Made by a program: the position numbers and the translations under genes
Notes under the pieces: generated by a model
What the model was told of the DNA's origin: nothing
Databases searched by the model: none
Seen by the model: the letters and a program-made list of their open reading frames with translations, nothing else
Shown: in pieces, positions 51,072-60,259 of the stretch
How positions within the stretch are numbered: the first letter of the stretch is position 1
Layout of the letters: every line of letters begins with the position of its first letter
Assembly (NCBI RefSeq): GCF_009379765.1
Contig: NZ_WHTD01000009.1
Location: 1-64,000 of the forward strand
Length of the DNA: 64,000 nucleotides
Source: Actinophytocola sp.
GTDB lineage: Bacteria > Actinomycetota > Actinomycetes > Mycobacteriales > Pseudonocardiaceae
Direction of reading: 5' to 3'

Positions 51072-52190
51072 TCACCCTGCCTTGCATCCGGGAAGGGGGC
51101 ACGGAGGCCTCGCCACGGACCTCCCGGACGGTTTGTGTGCATCCCAAATGGCATGAACGCCGAGGGCCTCAAGGGCATCCCGCATCGTTCTGAAGGCGTT
51201 GTCCGAGTAGCGCCAGTACCGTTGCTTGCCGAAGACGAACTCATGGCTGCAGGTCTCGTCAGCGTCGATCCCGAGATGATCACGCAAGGCTTTGCTCTGC
51301 GGAAGCGTCAGACCGAGCGCCTCGGCGAGCGCCGTCGGGGACCGGTGGTACTTGCGCTGCAGATCGACTTCGCGGACAGCCGCAGCCGGTACCGAGTCGT
51401 CTGCTACGAACTGCACCGGGGCACCTTGCTTCTTCGTGAAGTGAACGGTCAGGGTGATTCCGGTTCCATGGATGGCAGTCGACACTTCGTCCAGCCGCGG
51501 GAATACCTGTTCGCGTGGGGCTCCGTTTCGAATTCCTCGTTCGACTCGAAGAACGTCCTTATTGGACACTCTGGTATCCGGCTCGACGTGGGCTTCCAGC
51601 GCGAGGAGTGTGCGGATGCGGGCGCGTGCTTCGTGGCCGGCACGTCGACCGGGTTGCAGCAGGGAGGCGATCTGGCTGTATTCGTCGTCCAGGATGAGCG
51701 CGAGGTCTCGGGGTGGGTCGACCGACAACGGCAGAACCCGATAGGGCAGGTGGGTCGCGAGATTTTCGGTGAAGACACTCTGCAGCAGGTCGTCGAAGAG
51801 GGTGACGCCTGCTCGGGAGTGCAGGTAGAGCACTTGCTCGGACACGACGTTGAACCAGTGCTGCTCGTCGTCGCGCATGGCGTCGATTGCGCGGAGCGTG
51901 CCGGCGTCGGCATCGGCATCGGCATCGGCGAGCTTGATGATGGTGTTGGCCGCAGCGAGGCCGAGGCACCTGTCGAAGCCGATCGATCGGCCGGTCTGCT
52001 TATCGAAGATGTTCTTCTCGCCGGTCTGTACGAGTGCCGCTTTGAGCAGCATCTCGAAGGCGTGTTGCAGGTTCATCAGCACGCGTGTAACGCGACCTTG
52101 CTCGCGAGGGGCATTGAAGGCTTCGATGGAAGTGACCAGGGAGTCCAGAGCCTTCTGCTTGAGTACCCGGCTCTCCTGCTTGAGCTTCAC
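51072..52190 (-). CDS. DUF3644-like protein with R-x4-H motif, cargo inside the transfer operon
   Basis: This 372-residue protein resembles DUF3644: LDSLVTSIEAFNAPREQGRV, then TRVLMNLQHAFEMLLKAALV, and RAIDAMRDDEQHWFNVVSEQ. The last holds Arg106 and His111 in an R-x4-H spacing, as in HEPN-type ribonucleases found in toxins and abortive-infection systems. The C-terminal half has helix-turn-helix-like segments (SPTALAEALGLTLPQSKALR). GTG 52190 follows GGAGGG. An Ala-Asp repeat near residue 90 comes from a 6-bp tandem repeat. It lies antisense between the VirB4 and coupling-protein genes, as defence or toxin cargo often does. Function inferred. Confidence 0.68.
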   Translation of the reverse strand: MKLKQESRVLKQKALDSLVTSIEAFNAPREQGRVTRVLMNLQHAFEMLLKAALVQTGEKNIFDKQTGRSIGFDRCLGLAAANTIIKLADADADADAGTLRAIDAMRDDEQHWFNVVSEQVLYLHSRAGVTLFDDLLQSVFTENLATHLPYRVLPLSVDPPRDLALILDDEYSQIASLLQPGRRAGHEARARIRTLLALEAHVEPDTRVSNKDVLRVERGIRNGAPREQVFPRLDEVSTAIHGTGITLTVHFTKKQGAPVQFVADDSVPAAAVREVDLQRKYHRSPTALAEALGLTLPQSKALRDHLGIDADETCSHEFVFGKQRYWRYSDNAFRTMRDALEALGVHAIWDAHKPSGRSVARPPCPLPGCKAG

Positions 52191-52344
52191 CGTGCCCTCC
52201 GTTGGTCGCGAAATCACGATCATCGGCCTCTCGGAGTCGCGTGTCCAGCAAATTTCGAGCGCGGGTCAGCGGATGCTCCACTCGATCTGGCCGATGCCGG
52301 GGTGGTTGACGGTGATTGCTGACCTTCACTCGAAGGGAGTCTCG

Positions 52345-54858
52345 ATGGTTGCCGCTCCATTTCCCGGAGCCCTCACCGCCCGCATCCCGGCGTTGGCCTC
52401 GCCGGTACAGGACTATCTCCGCGACCCCGGTGGCGCGATGCACGCGGTCCTCGTCGCGTTGCGCGAGTTCGCCGTCGCCTGGGGGCCGACCCTGGGTCCC
52501 GCGCTCGCCCTCGCGGCGACAATGGGTGTCGTCGAGCGCCGGTGGTGGCGGCGGCGTTGTCACGACCGGATGGCCACCGATGCCCGCATGGTGACTGTGC
52601 TCGCCCCGCCCACGGTGGACCCCGACGGCGCCGCGGCTTTGTACTCCAACCTGGTCGGGCTGTTGCGGCCCGGCTGGAAACGGCGGGTACACGGGCAGCC
52701 GCACATCGTGTGGGAATACGTGTTCACCCACAGCGGGGTCGCGCTGCGGTTGTGGCTACCGGGAATCGTGCCACCGGGCATGGCCGAGCGAGCGATCGAA
52801 GCGGCTTGGCCCGGTGCACACACCCGCACCACTCCAGCCAAGCCGCCGATCCCGCTCACCACTCCGCCGGGCAAGTCCGTCGAGGCCGCGGGCGGGGAGT
52901 TGCGGCTCGCCCGCAGCGAGACCCTGCCCATCCGCTCGGACTTCCCCACCGACCCGATCCGGGCACTGCTGGGCGCACCGGTCGGGCTCGCCCACCACGA
53001 GCGAGCCGTGGTGCAGATCCTGGCCCGCCCGGTCACCGGTGCCCGTGTCCGCACAGCCCGCCGCGCCGCCCGCCGAGTCCGTACGGGCAACTCGGTCCGA
53101 ATGGCTGGGCGGCTGCTGGATCTCATCACCCCACACAGCGGCTCGCGGCGACCCAGCACCACCGCGAAACCGGTGACCGATCACCAGACCTCATTGGAGA
53201 ACTCGGCGCAGGACCGGGTGATCGTCGCCAAGCAGCGCGGTCCCCAGTACGAGACACGCATCCGCTACGCCGTCGCCACCCTCGTTCCCAACGACATCAC
53301 CGGCTCGGAGAGGGCGCCGGTGCGCGAACACCTGCGCGGACGCGGCCACGCGATCGCCTCGGCGTTCGCCGCGTTCAGCGAGCACAACTACTACCGCCGT
53401 GTCCGGCTGCGTCACCCGGTGCGGGCGGTGGCCCAGCGGCGCCTCGCCGCTGGTGACCTGCTCTCGATCGCCGAGTTGGCGGCGCTCGCGCACGTGCCCA
53501 CCGACGAGGCGATCCCCGGTCTGCAACGAGCCGGCGCCAAGGCCGTCCCACCACCGCCCGGTATCGCCACCGATGGGGCCGGGGTCAAGCCGATCGGGAT
53601 CACCGATTCCGGTCACCCCCGCCCGGTCGGACTGCGGGTGGCCGACGCCCGCCACCACCTGCACATCCTCGGCGCCACCGGATCCGGCAAGTCCGAGTTG
53701 ATGGCCCGGATGATCCTCGACGATGCCGACGCCGGCCGCGGACTGGTCGTGGTGGACCCCAAGGGCGACCTCGTCACCGACATCCTGATGCGGCTGCCGT
53801 CCCGGCTCGGCGAGAAGGTCGTGCTCTTCGACGCCGACAGCCGCTCCCGCCCACCCGTGCTCAACCCGTTGGAAGGCGCCGACACCGCCCGCACCGTCGA
53901 CAACTTGGTATCCATCTTTTCTCACGTCTACTCGTCCAGCTGGGGGCCCCGCACCGAGGACATCCTGCGCTCCGGACTCCTCACCCTGCGGGAGATGCCC
54001 GGCACACCAACACTGGTCGACCTGCCCAAGCTGCTCACGGTGCCCGCGTTCCGGCACCGCGCTCTCGACCAGATCTCCGACAGCATCCTGCTCGGGTTTT
54101 GGACCTGGTACGACGAGTTGTCCGAAGCCAGCAGAGCCCAGGTCGTGGCGCCACTGATGAACAAGCTCCGCGGGCTGCTGCTACGCCCTTTCGTCCGGGC
54201 TGCTCTCGCCGGCGGCGAGTCCACGGTCGAGATGGACGACGTGCTCGACGGTGGGATCTGCTTGGTACGTCTCGGGAAAGACGCACTCGGGATGGACACG
54301 GCCCGGTTGATGGGGTCCATTGTGGTCGCCCGGACGTGGCAGGCGGCGACCCGCCGTGCCCGGATACCGCAGCGCAAGCGCCGCGACGCCGGGCTCTACA
54401 TCGACGAGTGCCACAACTTCCTGAACCTGGCCTACCCGATGGAAGACATGCTCGCCGAAGCTCGCGGATACCGGATGTCGATGACCCTCGCACACCAGTA
54501 CCTACGCCAGCTTCCCCGCGAGCTGGAGGAAGGGATCTCCACCAACGCACGATCAAAGATCATCTTCACCGCGTCGCCCGAGGACGCGCGGGACCTGTCC
54601 CGCCACACCGCGCCGCGGCTCTCCGAGCACGACCTCGCCAACCTCGGCCGGTTCCACATCGCGGCACGCCTGGTGCTCGACAGCGAGGAAGCGTCGCCGT
54701 TCACCGCCGTCACCCAGAAACTGTCGCCCGCCATCCCAGGGCGCGCCAAGCAGATCCGCCAGCTCGCCAAGGTCAACACCCAGCCACGGACCGCGTCCGA
54801 CACCGATCGAGGCGAGGCCGACCGGCGAACCGCGCTCGACCCGCGCCGCGCCGCCTGA
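52345..54858 (+). CDS. VirD4/TraG-type coupling protein
   Basis: This 837-residue ATPase brings the DNA to the channel. It has one N-terminal membrane segment (GPTLGPALALAATMGVVERR), Walker A ILGATGSGKSELMAR (about residue 443), LVVVDPKGDLVTDILMRLPS, and Walker B DAGLYIDECHNFLNL. Then come MTLAHQYLRQLPRELEEGIS and KIIFTASPEDARDLSRH, typical of the TraM-recognition domain. GAAGGGAG precedes ATG 52345. It continues the transfer operon after the antisense insert. Confidence 0.93.
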   Translation: MVAAPFPGALTARIPALASPVQDYLRDPGGAMHAVLVALREFAVAWGPTLGPALALAATMGVVERRWWRRRCHDRMATDARMVTVLAPPTVDPDGAAALYSNLVGLLRPGWKRRVHGQPHIVWEYVFTHSGVALRLWLPGIVPPGMAERAIEAAWPGAHTRTTPAKPPIPLTTPPGKSVEAAGGELRLARSETLPIRSDFPTDPIRALLGAPVGLAHHERAVVQILARPVTGARVRTARRAARRVRTGNSVRMAGRLLDLITPHSGSRRPSTTAKPVTDHQTSLENSAQDRVIVAKQRGPQYETRIRYAVATLVPNDITGSERAPVREHLRGRGHAIASAFAAFSEHNYYRRVRLRHPVRAVAQRRLAAGDLLSIAELAALAHVPTDEAIPGLQRAGAKAVPPPPGIATDGAGVKPIGITDSGHPRPVGLRVADARHHLHILGATGSGKSELMARMILDDADAGRGLVVVDPKGDLVTDILMRLPSRLGEKVVLFDADSRSRPPVLNPLEGADTARTVDNLVSIFSHVYSSSWGPRTEDILRSGLLTLREMPGTPTLVDLPKLLTVPAFRHRALDQISDSILLGFWTWYDELSEASRAQVVAPLMNKLRGLLLRPFVRAALAGGESTVEMDDVLDGGICLVRLGKDALGMDTARLMGSIVVARTWQAATRRARIPQRKRRDAGLYIDECHNFLNLAYPMEDMLAEARGYRMSMTLAHQYLRQLPRELEEGISTNARSKIIFTASPEDARDLSRHTAPRLSEHDLANLGRFHIAARLVLDSEEASPFTAVTQKLSPAIPGRAKQIRQLAKVNTQPRTASDTDRGEADRRTALDPRRAA

Positions 54859-54925
54859 CTCGCCCGCCCAACCCGCTCATCCGCCGCGGCCCGCTGTGCC
54901 TGGCTACTGGAGGGGCTGTCACGTC

Positions 54926-55960
54926 ATGATCACCAATCCCACGCCACAACGCGCCCTGCGCGGCCACCGTCCCGAGCGCGACACGCCTCGCGTGCGCAAC
55001 TCGGCCGAGCATCACGCCTGGCTCGCCGGCCACCTCACCCCACGGGACCGGTGGCTGGTACGCATGCTGTTCGAGCACAAGGTGTTCACCACCCACCAGA
55101 TCGTCGACCTCGCGTTTCCCACCCGGCGCGCGGCGAACCTCCGGCTGCTCAACCTGCACAAGTGGGGTGTTCTCCACCGGTTCCAACCGCACCGGGACAG
55201 CGGCTCGCACCCCATGCACTACGTCCTGGACACCGCGGGGGCGACCCTGCTGGCCCACGAGGACGGCATCGAACCGGGCGCCTTGAACTACAACCGTGAC
55301 CGCGAAATCGGTCGCGCGTACTCACTCCAACTCGCACACACCGTCGGCTGCAACGGACTGCTCACCGCGCTCATTCGCCGCGCCCGCCAACCCGGCGCCA
55401 CCGGGGAACTCACCGCGTGGTGGTCAGCCGCCCGCTGCGGCCGGCACTGGGGCGACATCATCACCCCCGACGGCTACGGCCGCTGGCGCGAAGCAGGCCG
55501 CGAGGTCGAATGGTTCGTCGAGTTCGACTTCGGCACCGAGCAACTCTCCCGGCTCGCCGCGAAACTCACCCGCTACGAACGACTCGCCACCACCACCGGC
55601 ATCACCACCCCCGTCTTGGTGTGGCTGCCCACCACCGAGCGAGAGGCGACGGCACGGCGAGCGCTCGCCGACGCTCAGCGCGCACTCGACCATCCTCGCC
55701 GGGTCCCCGTCGCGACCACCAACGCCACCACCAGCGCCGATCCGCTGGACATGGCCCTGCCGCGATGGCGACGGGTCGGCGACGCCGACACAGCCGGACG
55801 CACTCGACTGGCCGACCTACCCGCGTTGTGGCCCGGTCTGTCCACACCGGCACCCCACCCAGCCAATGTCAACCGCACCCGCCAGGCCGTCGACGAACGG
55901 CCCGACCTGGCACCGCCGCACCCGATGCCACCACCCGAACCCGCCTACCGCAGGAGGTGA
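54926..55960 (+). CDS. Replication-relaxation family protein (putative relaxase)
   Basis: This 344-residue protein matches PF13814, the replication-relaxation family of actinobacterial mobile elements: LAGHLTPRDRWLVRMLFEHK, then VFTTHQIVDLAFPTRRAANL, RLLNLHKWGVLHRFQPHRDS, and EVEWFVEFDFGTEQLSRLAA. The N-terminus resembles a winged helix. Family members are believed to take part in nicking or relaxing DNA for transfer or replication, but the chemistry is not settled. ATG 54926 is preceded by GGAGGGG. It follows the coupling protein by 67 bases. Confidence 0.78.
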   Translation: MITNPTPQRALRGHRPERDTPRVRNSAEHHAWLAGHLTPRDRWLVRMLFEHKVFTTHQIVDLAFPTRRAANLRLLNLHKWGVLHRFQPHRDSGSHPMHYVLDTAGATLLAHEDGIEPGALNYNRDREIGRAYSLQLAHTVGCNGLLTALIRRARQPGATGELTAWWSAARCGRHWGDIITPDGYGRWREAGREVEWFVEFDFGTEQLSRLAAKLTRYERLATTTGITTPVLVWLPTTEREATARRALADAQRALDHPRRVPVATTNATTSADPLDMALPRWRRVGDADTAGRTRLADLPALWPGLSTPAPHPANVNRTRQAVDERPDLAPPHPMPPPEPAYRRR

Positions 55961-55967
55961 CTCCTCT

Positions 55968-56939
55968 ATGAGCAAGATCGCCGCCACCGGAGCAGCGTTC
56001 GCCACCGTGATCATCCTGCTCGTCGGTGGCGGCGCCACGGCCGTCGTCCAAGCCATCTTCGGCGGCAACAACAGCCAGCCCAGCGCCGCCGCGCCGGCTG
56101 ACATCCCGGCCGACTACCTCGCCTTCTACAGCGAGGCCGCAGGCGTGTGCCCCGGCCTGGACTGGTCGATCCTCGCCGCGATCGGAAAGATCGAGAGCAA
56201 CCACGGCCGAAGCACTCTCGTCGGAGTGGCCGACGGCACCGAAAACGCGTACGGGGCCGGTGGTCCCATGCAGTTCCTTAAGCCAACATTTGACGGCGTG
56301 ATCGCCAGACACACGATCCCAGCCGGCGGCGCGAGTCCACCGTCGCGGTACAACCCGCACGACGCCATCCACGCCGCCGCCTACAACCTTTGCGACAACG
56401 GCGCCCGCCGAGGCGACCTACGCGCCGCGATCTTCGCCTACAACCACGCCGACTGGTACGTCAACGAGGTTCTCGCCCAAGCGAAACAATACGCCGACAC
56501 CGCTACCGTCGGCACCGGCGACTGCAACGCCATCCAGGCCACCAACACCGCCGCCATGACCGCGATCAACTACGCCTGCGGTCAGCGAGGATTGCCCTAT
56601 GTATGGGGCGGCAACGGTCCCGAGTCCGGGCACGCGGGCTTCGACTGCTCCGGCCTCACCAAAGCCGCCTACGGCGCCGCCGGAATCACCCTGCCCCGCA
56701 CCGCACACACGCAATACCACGCTGGCCCGCATGTTCCGGACGGCCAACCCCTGCTGCCCGGAGATCTCGTCTTCTATGGCAACCCCAACACCAAGATCCA
56801 ACACGTGGGTCTCTACATTGGTGGAGGTTTGATGGTGGACGCACCGGACTTTGGCCAGACCGTGGGCCGCCGCCCGTACCGATACTCCGGAGACGCCTAT
56901 GCCGGGGCTACGCGCCCGGCTGGATCCGTTGCCGCGTAA
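55968..56939 (+). CDS. Two-domain cell-wall hydrolase: lytic transglycosylase plus NlpC/P60
   Basis: This 323-residue protein has an N-terminal membrane anchor (ATVIILLVGGGATAVVQAIF), a transglycosylase-like SLT domain with Glu76 (AAIGKIESNHG) and NAYGAGGPMQFLKPTF, and an NlpC/P60 peptidase with Cys227 (HAGFDCSGLTKAAYG) and His279 (IQHVGLYIG). This pairing is typical of conjugation operons of Gram-positive elements (VirB1/TcpG type), where it opens peptidoglycan for the channel. A strong CAGGAGGTGA site precedes the ATG. It is the last gene of the transfer operon. Confidence 0.93.
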   Translation: MSKIAATGAAFATVIILLVGGGATAVVQAIFGGNNSQPSAAAPADIPADYLAFYSEAAGVCPGLDWSILAAIGKIESNHGRSTLVGVADGTENAYGAGGPMQFLKPTFDGVIARHTIPAGGASPPSRYNPHDAIHAAAYNLCDNGARRGDLRAAIFAYNHADWYVNEVLAQAKQYADTATVGTGDCNAIQATNTAAMTAINYACGQRGLPYVWGGNGPESGHAGFDCSGLTKAAYGAAGITLPRTAHTQYHAGPHVPDGQPLLPGDLVFYGNPNTKIQHVGLYIGGGLMVDAPDFGQTVGRRPYRYSGDAYAGATRPAGSVAA

Positions 56940-57098
56940 GAAAATACCTTAGTCAGCAGGTTCGTCTAGGCGCAGCCGCAGTGTTGCGCTCCGTCTGCCT
57001 GCAGGTCACTGGCAAGCGCGACACCGCTCCAGCGTACCCGTGCGATCGAGCGACAGGCAGTGATCACGCGACCGGGCGGCTGGTGCGTCCGATGGTCT

Positions 57099-57977
57099 CT
57101 ACATGAGTAGGGCGATCATTCGCTTGTCGCGCTCGATGTCCGTTGCCAGTCGTCGCAGTTCATCTCGTTGGGCCAGAGCGCCGGCCTCCCAATCTGGGGT
57201 GAGCGCGTTGCCCGCGTGGAACACGATGTCGTGTCCGAGGCCCCAGATCATGCTGTTGACAGCGGCGCACGCGACGGCGATGGGGTCGATGTCACAGCCA
57301 ACCCACCGGACGGTGCGAGGGTCGCGGCCCTGTTCCCGCATGACTTCGGCCACGGCGCGGAACATACCGCCGGTGCCCATCATCGGGTCCTCGACAATGC
57401 GGTGCTCCTCGACATCGGACATCCGCGCGAGCAACTCGGCTATGGATGCGGGCGTGTAGAACTGTCCGCGGGCTTGCAGGGCGGACTTTGGCCGGAGGAT
57501 CGTGAGCACGTTGCCGAGCAGGTCGGTGTCGAAGCGCCGGTCAGTACCAGTCAGATCCGGTTGACCGGCCCGAAGGGCGGCTTGCGCAACCGCATGTGCG
57601 TGTTGGTACACGCTTGCTTCGGTCCCATCGAAGATCCACGAGATGATCGGGTACACCAGGTGCGTAATTTCTGGCCGTGATCGAATGACTGAAGTCCATG
57701 TGTGACGAGCAAAGGCCATGAAGTCGGCTGTATCACATTCGATCATCGAGTCGGTGACGTCGTTTCCTTGGGAGTCATTTCGCGGCAATGCGGCGAGCGT
57801 GGCAATGATCGATACGGGAAGGTCGAGTCGCCCGGTGCCGTACGCGCCGTGCCAGGCAGCTTCCGCCGACTCAGCTATCTTGCGTGCGTGCATTTCGGGG
57901 TTCGTGGGCGGCGTGAGTCGTTTACGTGAATTCCTCAGGCGCTGACGTGTAGGCTTCTTGGGAGGCAATGAGGACAT
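57099..57977 (-). CDS. N6-adenine DNA methylase-like protein lacking the NPPY box
   Basis: This 292-residue protein has the HsdM/N6-methylase AdoMet region: ARGQFYTPASIAELLARMSD, VEDPMMGTGGMFRAVAEVMR and RWVGCDIDPIAVACAAVNSM. The catalytic NPPF/NPPY that should follow within about 60 residues is missing; the protein ends LATDIERDKRMIALLM. It may be a natural short form acting with a partner, or a truncated gene. ATG 57977 has GGAGAG at 7-base spacing. It converges on the end of the transfer operon. Confidence 0.75.
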   Translation of the reverse strand: MSSLPPKKPTRQRLRNSRKRLTPPTNPEMHARKIAESAEAAWHGAYGTGRLDLPVSIIATLAALPRNDSQGNDVTDSMIECDTADFMAFARHTWTSVIRSRPEITHLVYPIISWIFDGTEASVYQHAHAVAQAALRAGQPDLTGTDRRFDTDLLGNVLTILRPKSALQARGQFYTPASIAELLARMSDVEEHRIVEDPMMGTGGMFRAVAEVMREQGRDPRTVRWVGCDIDPIAVACAAVNSMIWGLGHDIVFHAGNALTPDWEAGALAQRDELRRLATDIERDKRMIALLM

Positions 57978-58304
57978 AAGGGTGCTCTCCGGATATTTCG
58001 ATTCGATTACTGGTGCGCGCCGCTGGCCAGTGATGCGAAGGGATGCCGCCGTGCGATCAATCGTTCGCACTACACGCGGGTGGCGACGAGCGTGTCGATG
58101 AGCGCGCAGCCCCTCCGGGACCGGTTGTGCGTGTCCATGGGTACGTGGCGCCCCGGCGGGCATCTGCAGGTGGCGGTGTTCTGCGGCATGGGCGATGCGC
58201 TAGACTGATGGTCCGCGAACCCTTCTGTTGGTGAGCGGTGTTGGATGCCCGGCGGGTGAGTTGCTGCGCCTCTTCGGAGGTGTTCACCCGCCGGGCCCGG
58301 TCTT
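57978..58304. other. Intergenic region upstream of the N6-methylase gene
   Basis: This 327-base interval separates two minus-strand genes. A small frame on the minus strand (58070-58180) encodes a cysteine-containing peptide of about 36 residues starting MPQNTATCRCPPGRHVPMDT, but it has no ribosome site and is not called a gene. A strong hairpin lies at the right end. The remainder should hold the methylase promoter. Confidence 0.35.
58247..58296 (-). terminator. Hairpin terminator
   Basis: GCCCGGCGGGTGA (58247-58259) pairs perfectly with TCACCCGCCGGGC (58284-58296) around a 24-base loop. It lies just past the stop of the small minus-strand gene at 58305. Confidence 0.65.
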
Positions 58305-58583
58305 TCAGTGATCGCTGCCTTCTGTCAGGCCGATCGCCGCCGTGATGAGGCAATCCATGACGACCTGCGCTTCGTCGGGCAGAATGTGTCCATGTTCTTG
58401 ATAAAGCCTCCCGAGACTCGCGACGCAGTCGATTTGCTCCGCATCCGAGACGGGTTGAATTTTGCCCGCTCCGAAATAGTGGAGTGTGATTCCTGCTGTC
58501 TGAAACCAGAGGAAAGACAAGGTGGTTTCGTCAATCAGACGGTACTCGTTAGGGATACTGTGACCGTTCTCTTTGTGACACAT
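58305..58583 (-). CDS. Small hypothetical protein of the element
   Basis: This 92-residue protein begins MCHKENGHSIPNEYRLIDET and includes LSFLWFQTAGITLHYFGAGK and EAQVVMDCLITAAIGLTEGS. It uses many AT-ending codons, so its base composition is much lower in GC than the neighbours, which suggests foreign origin. A strong AAGGAGAAG ribosome site and a following terminator support a real gene. No family was recognised. Confidence 0.6.
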   Translation of the reverse strand: MCHKENGHSIPNEYRLIDETTLSFLWFQTAGITLHYFGAGKIQPVSDAEQIDCVASLGRLYQEHGHILPDEAQVVMDCLITAAIGLTEGSDH

Positions 58584-59160
58584 GAGGTCTTCTCCTTCTT
58601 ACGGTTGCCAGCTCGACACATTTCGACAAGTTGATTGATGTCCTTTGTGGATCATGGGGCACGGGTGGAAGTGGTTTAGGTGACAGGGAATCCGTCTCCG
58701 TCAGCGCACGCGGCAAGGAAGGGTGCTGAACGAGTCGCCGAAGGCGTTCGGGTGAGCGCCGCCGCTCCCACACGGTGGCGCCGTCGGCATCGCGGTGCGG
58801 GGGGTGCGCCCATGGGCGGTGGGATCGGGAAGCGTGAACGGTGACTGCCCGGCCGCGTCGGCGCCAACTATTTGCTGCGCGGAACCGAAGTCGCTCGCGT
58901 CGTAGGCCCATACCCAGTCGCACCAACGTCCGGTGCAACGAGCGAAGCGAGTGTGAACGGGACTGGGACGTGGAGGTAGTTCGCGCTATGGATGAGCCAG
59001 TCGCCGCCCTGTATGGCGCGCTGATGGACGATGGCTTGGTTGCGAGAGTGGTAACCAATGATCAACTTCTCCGAGTGGCGGTCCTGCTGGTGCGGGATGA
59101 CGCATCCGCACGGGTCGACATCGGGATGCGAGAGACAGAGAGGGAGTGCGTCCGCCGTAG
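58584..59160. other. Interval without a confident gene
   Basis: About 577 bases with several overlapping frames on both strands and no clear winner. The most protein-like is a minus-strand segment of 58868-59150 that reads CVIPHQQDRHSEKLIIGYHS and GDWLIHSANYLHVPVPFTLA, but it lacks a good start. A plus-strand frame from ATG 58989 follows a GGAGG 11 bases upstream but runs into the antirestriction gene. The region may contain a decayed gene. Confidence 0.35.
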
Positions 59161-60153
59161 TCAGGCGGCTTCGGTGCGGACGTTGCGGTGTGCGGCGTTG
59201 GCCGCGCTGGTGTCCGCGTCGGTGCTGGCTGCCTGGTGCGGTGCCTGGTCGAGCCGGCCGAGGATGGCGTCGGCGACGGTGAGCACGCGTTGGGCGGATT
59301 GGCGGGCGGCGTCGCGGTCGGCGGCCCAGCCGGCGACGTAGGGCACGGAGTAGGCCAGGGTGTCCAGGCCGCATACCGCGGCCACGACGCACGCCACCGA
59401 TTCCGCTTCGACTTCGCGCAGATGCCGCGGGGTGTCGGCGCCGCGGGTTTCGTGCTCACACAGGATGTGTGCCAGTTCGTGGGTGAGAGTCTTGGAGGCC
59501 TGCGCGGGGTCGACGTCGGCGCGCACGATCACGCGCCGCTCGCCCCAGATGGTTCGGCCGTAGGCGCCGTCGCAGTCGCCACGCTCCACGCTGTAGCCAC
59601 GGGCCGTGATCTGCGCGGCGATGAGGTCCCAGAGCCCCGCGGGGGCGTCGCCGGACAGCTCGATTGGTCGCGGCGGTGCCGGACGGTTCGCCCGCGGTTC
59701 GCCCTGCAGCTGGGAGACGTCGACGACGGGCACGAGCAGGAATCCGGACAGCTCCGTTGTGCCAGTCGTCTGGTCAGGGCTGTTGGTGGAGTCGCCGCCG
59801 TTGCCGGCCTTCTCGGGGTCGAGCGTGCGGAGCCGGGGTTTCCAGATTTTGATCTTGTGGGTGCCTTTGCGCATGTAGCCGTGGCCCTCTTGCTTCCATT
59901 CGGACAGCGGGCGTACGTCGGTGGCTTCGGGGCACTGTTGCAAGATCATGATCACGTTGTTGAGGCTGTAGCGGCGCAGCCACGCCCGGGAGGTGATCAA
60001 CTGTTGCCAGCCTTCCGCGGTCATGAGCCTGTCCACCCCGTTGAGCAGCTGTTCACGGGCGACCGACAGGCGTTCGGCGCGTGCCTCGGGCGACAAGGTG
60101 TGCCGAGACCTCCGGCGACTGGTGGACGTGCTGTGTCCGGGTGTGCGCGTCAT
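59161..60153 (-). CDS. ArdC-like antirestriction protein with zinc-metallopeptidase domain
   Basis: This 330-residue protein has an N-terminal ArdC-like ssDNA-binding region (WLRRYSLNNVIMILQQCPEA, then GTHKIKIWKPRLRT) and a C-terminal ImmA/IrrE-like metallopeptidase with His225-Glu226-x2-His229 (KTLTHELAHILCEHE) and a downstream acidic ligand (REVEAESVACVVAAV). ArdC proteins on conjugative plasmids protect incoming single-stranded DNA from host restriction. An AGGAG site precedes ATG 60153. It complements the DNA-modification genes at the other end of the element. Confidence 0.85.
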   Translation of the reverse strand: MTRTPGHSTSTSRRRSRHTLSPEARAERLSVAREQLLNGVDRLMTAEGWQQLITSRAWLRRYSLNNVIMILQQCPEATDVRPLSEWKQEGHGYMRKGTHKIKIWKPRLRTLDPEKAGNGGDSTNSPDQTTGTTELSGFLLVPVVDVSQLQGEPRANRPAPPRPIELSGDAPAGLWDLIAAQITARGYSVERGDCDGAYGRTIWGERRVIVRADVDPAQASKTLTHELAHILCEHETRGADTPRHLREVEAESVACVVAAVCGLDTLAYSVPYVAGWAADRDAARQSAQRVLTVADAILGRLDQAPHQAASTDADTSAANAAHRNVRTEAA

Positions 60154-60259
60154 CGCGGGTCACTCCTGTTCATCATCGGTGCGGTGTTGGGTGGGGTGTG
60201 GTGCATCGGGGTTGCTGTCCCGATGCACCACACGGGTCTGTCCCTTGTGGCTGTTGTCC

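Noticed and set aside
51850-52344. An N-terminal extension of the coupling protein overlapping the antisense DUF3644 gene
   Set aside because: ATG 52345 has a GAAGGGAG ribosome site and the preceding residues are the complement of the antisense gene.
58070-58180. A 36-residue cysteine-containing minus-strand frame upstream of the N6-methylase
   Set aside because: No ribosome site and too short to judge; kept only as a note in the intergenic entry.
58549-59058. A 169-codon minus-strand frame between the small hypothetical gene and ArdC
   Set aside because: Ser/Arg/Pro-rich with no motif, it overlaps a better-supported gene start and has no clear ribosome site.
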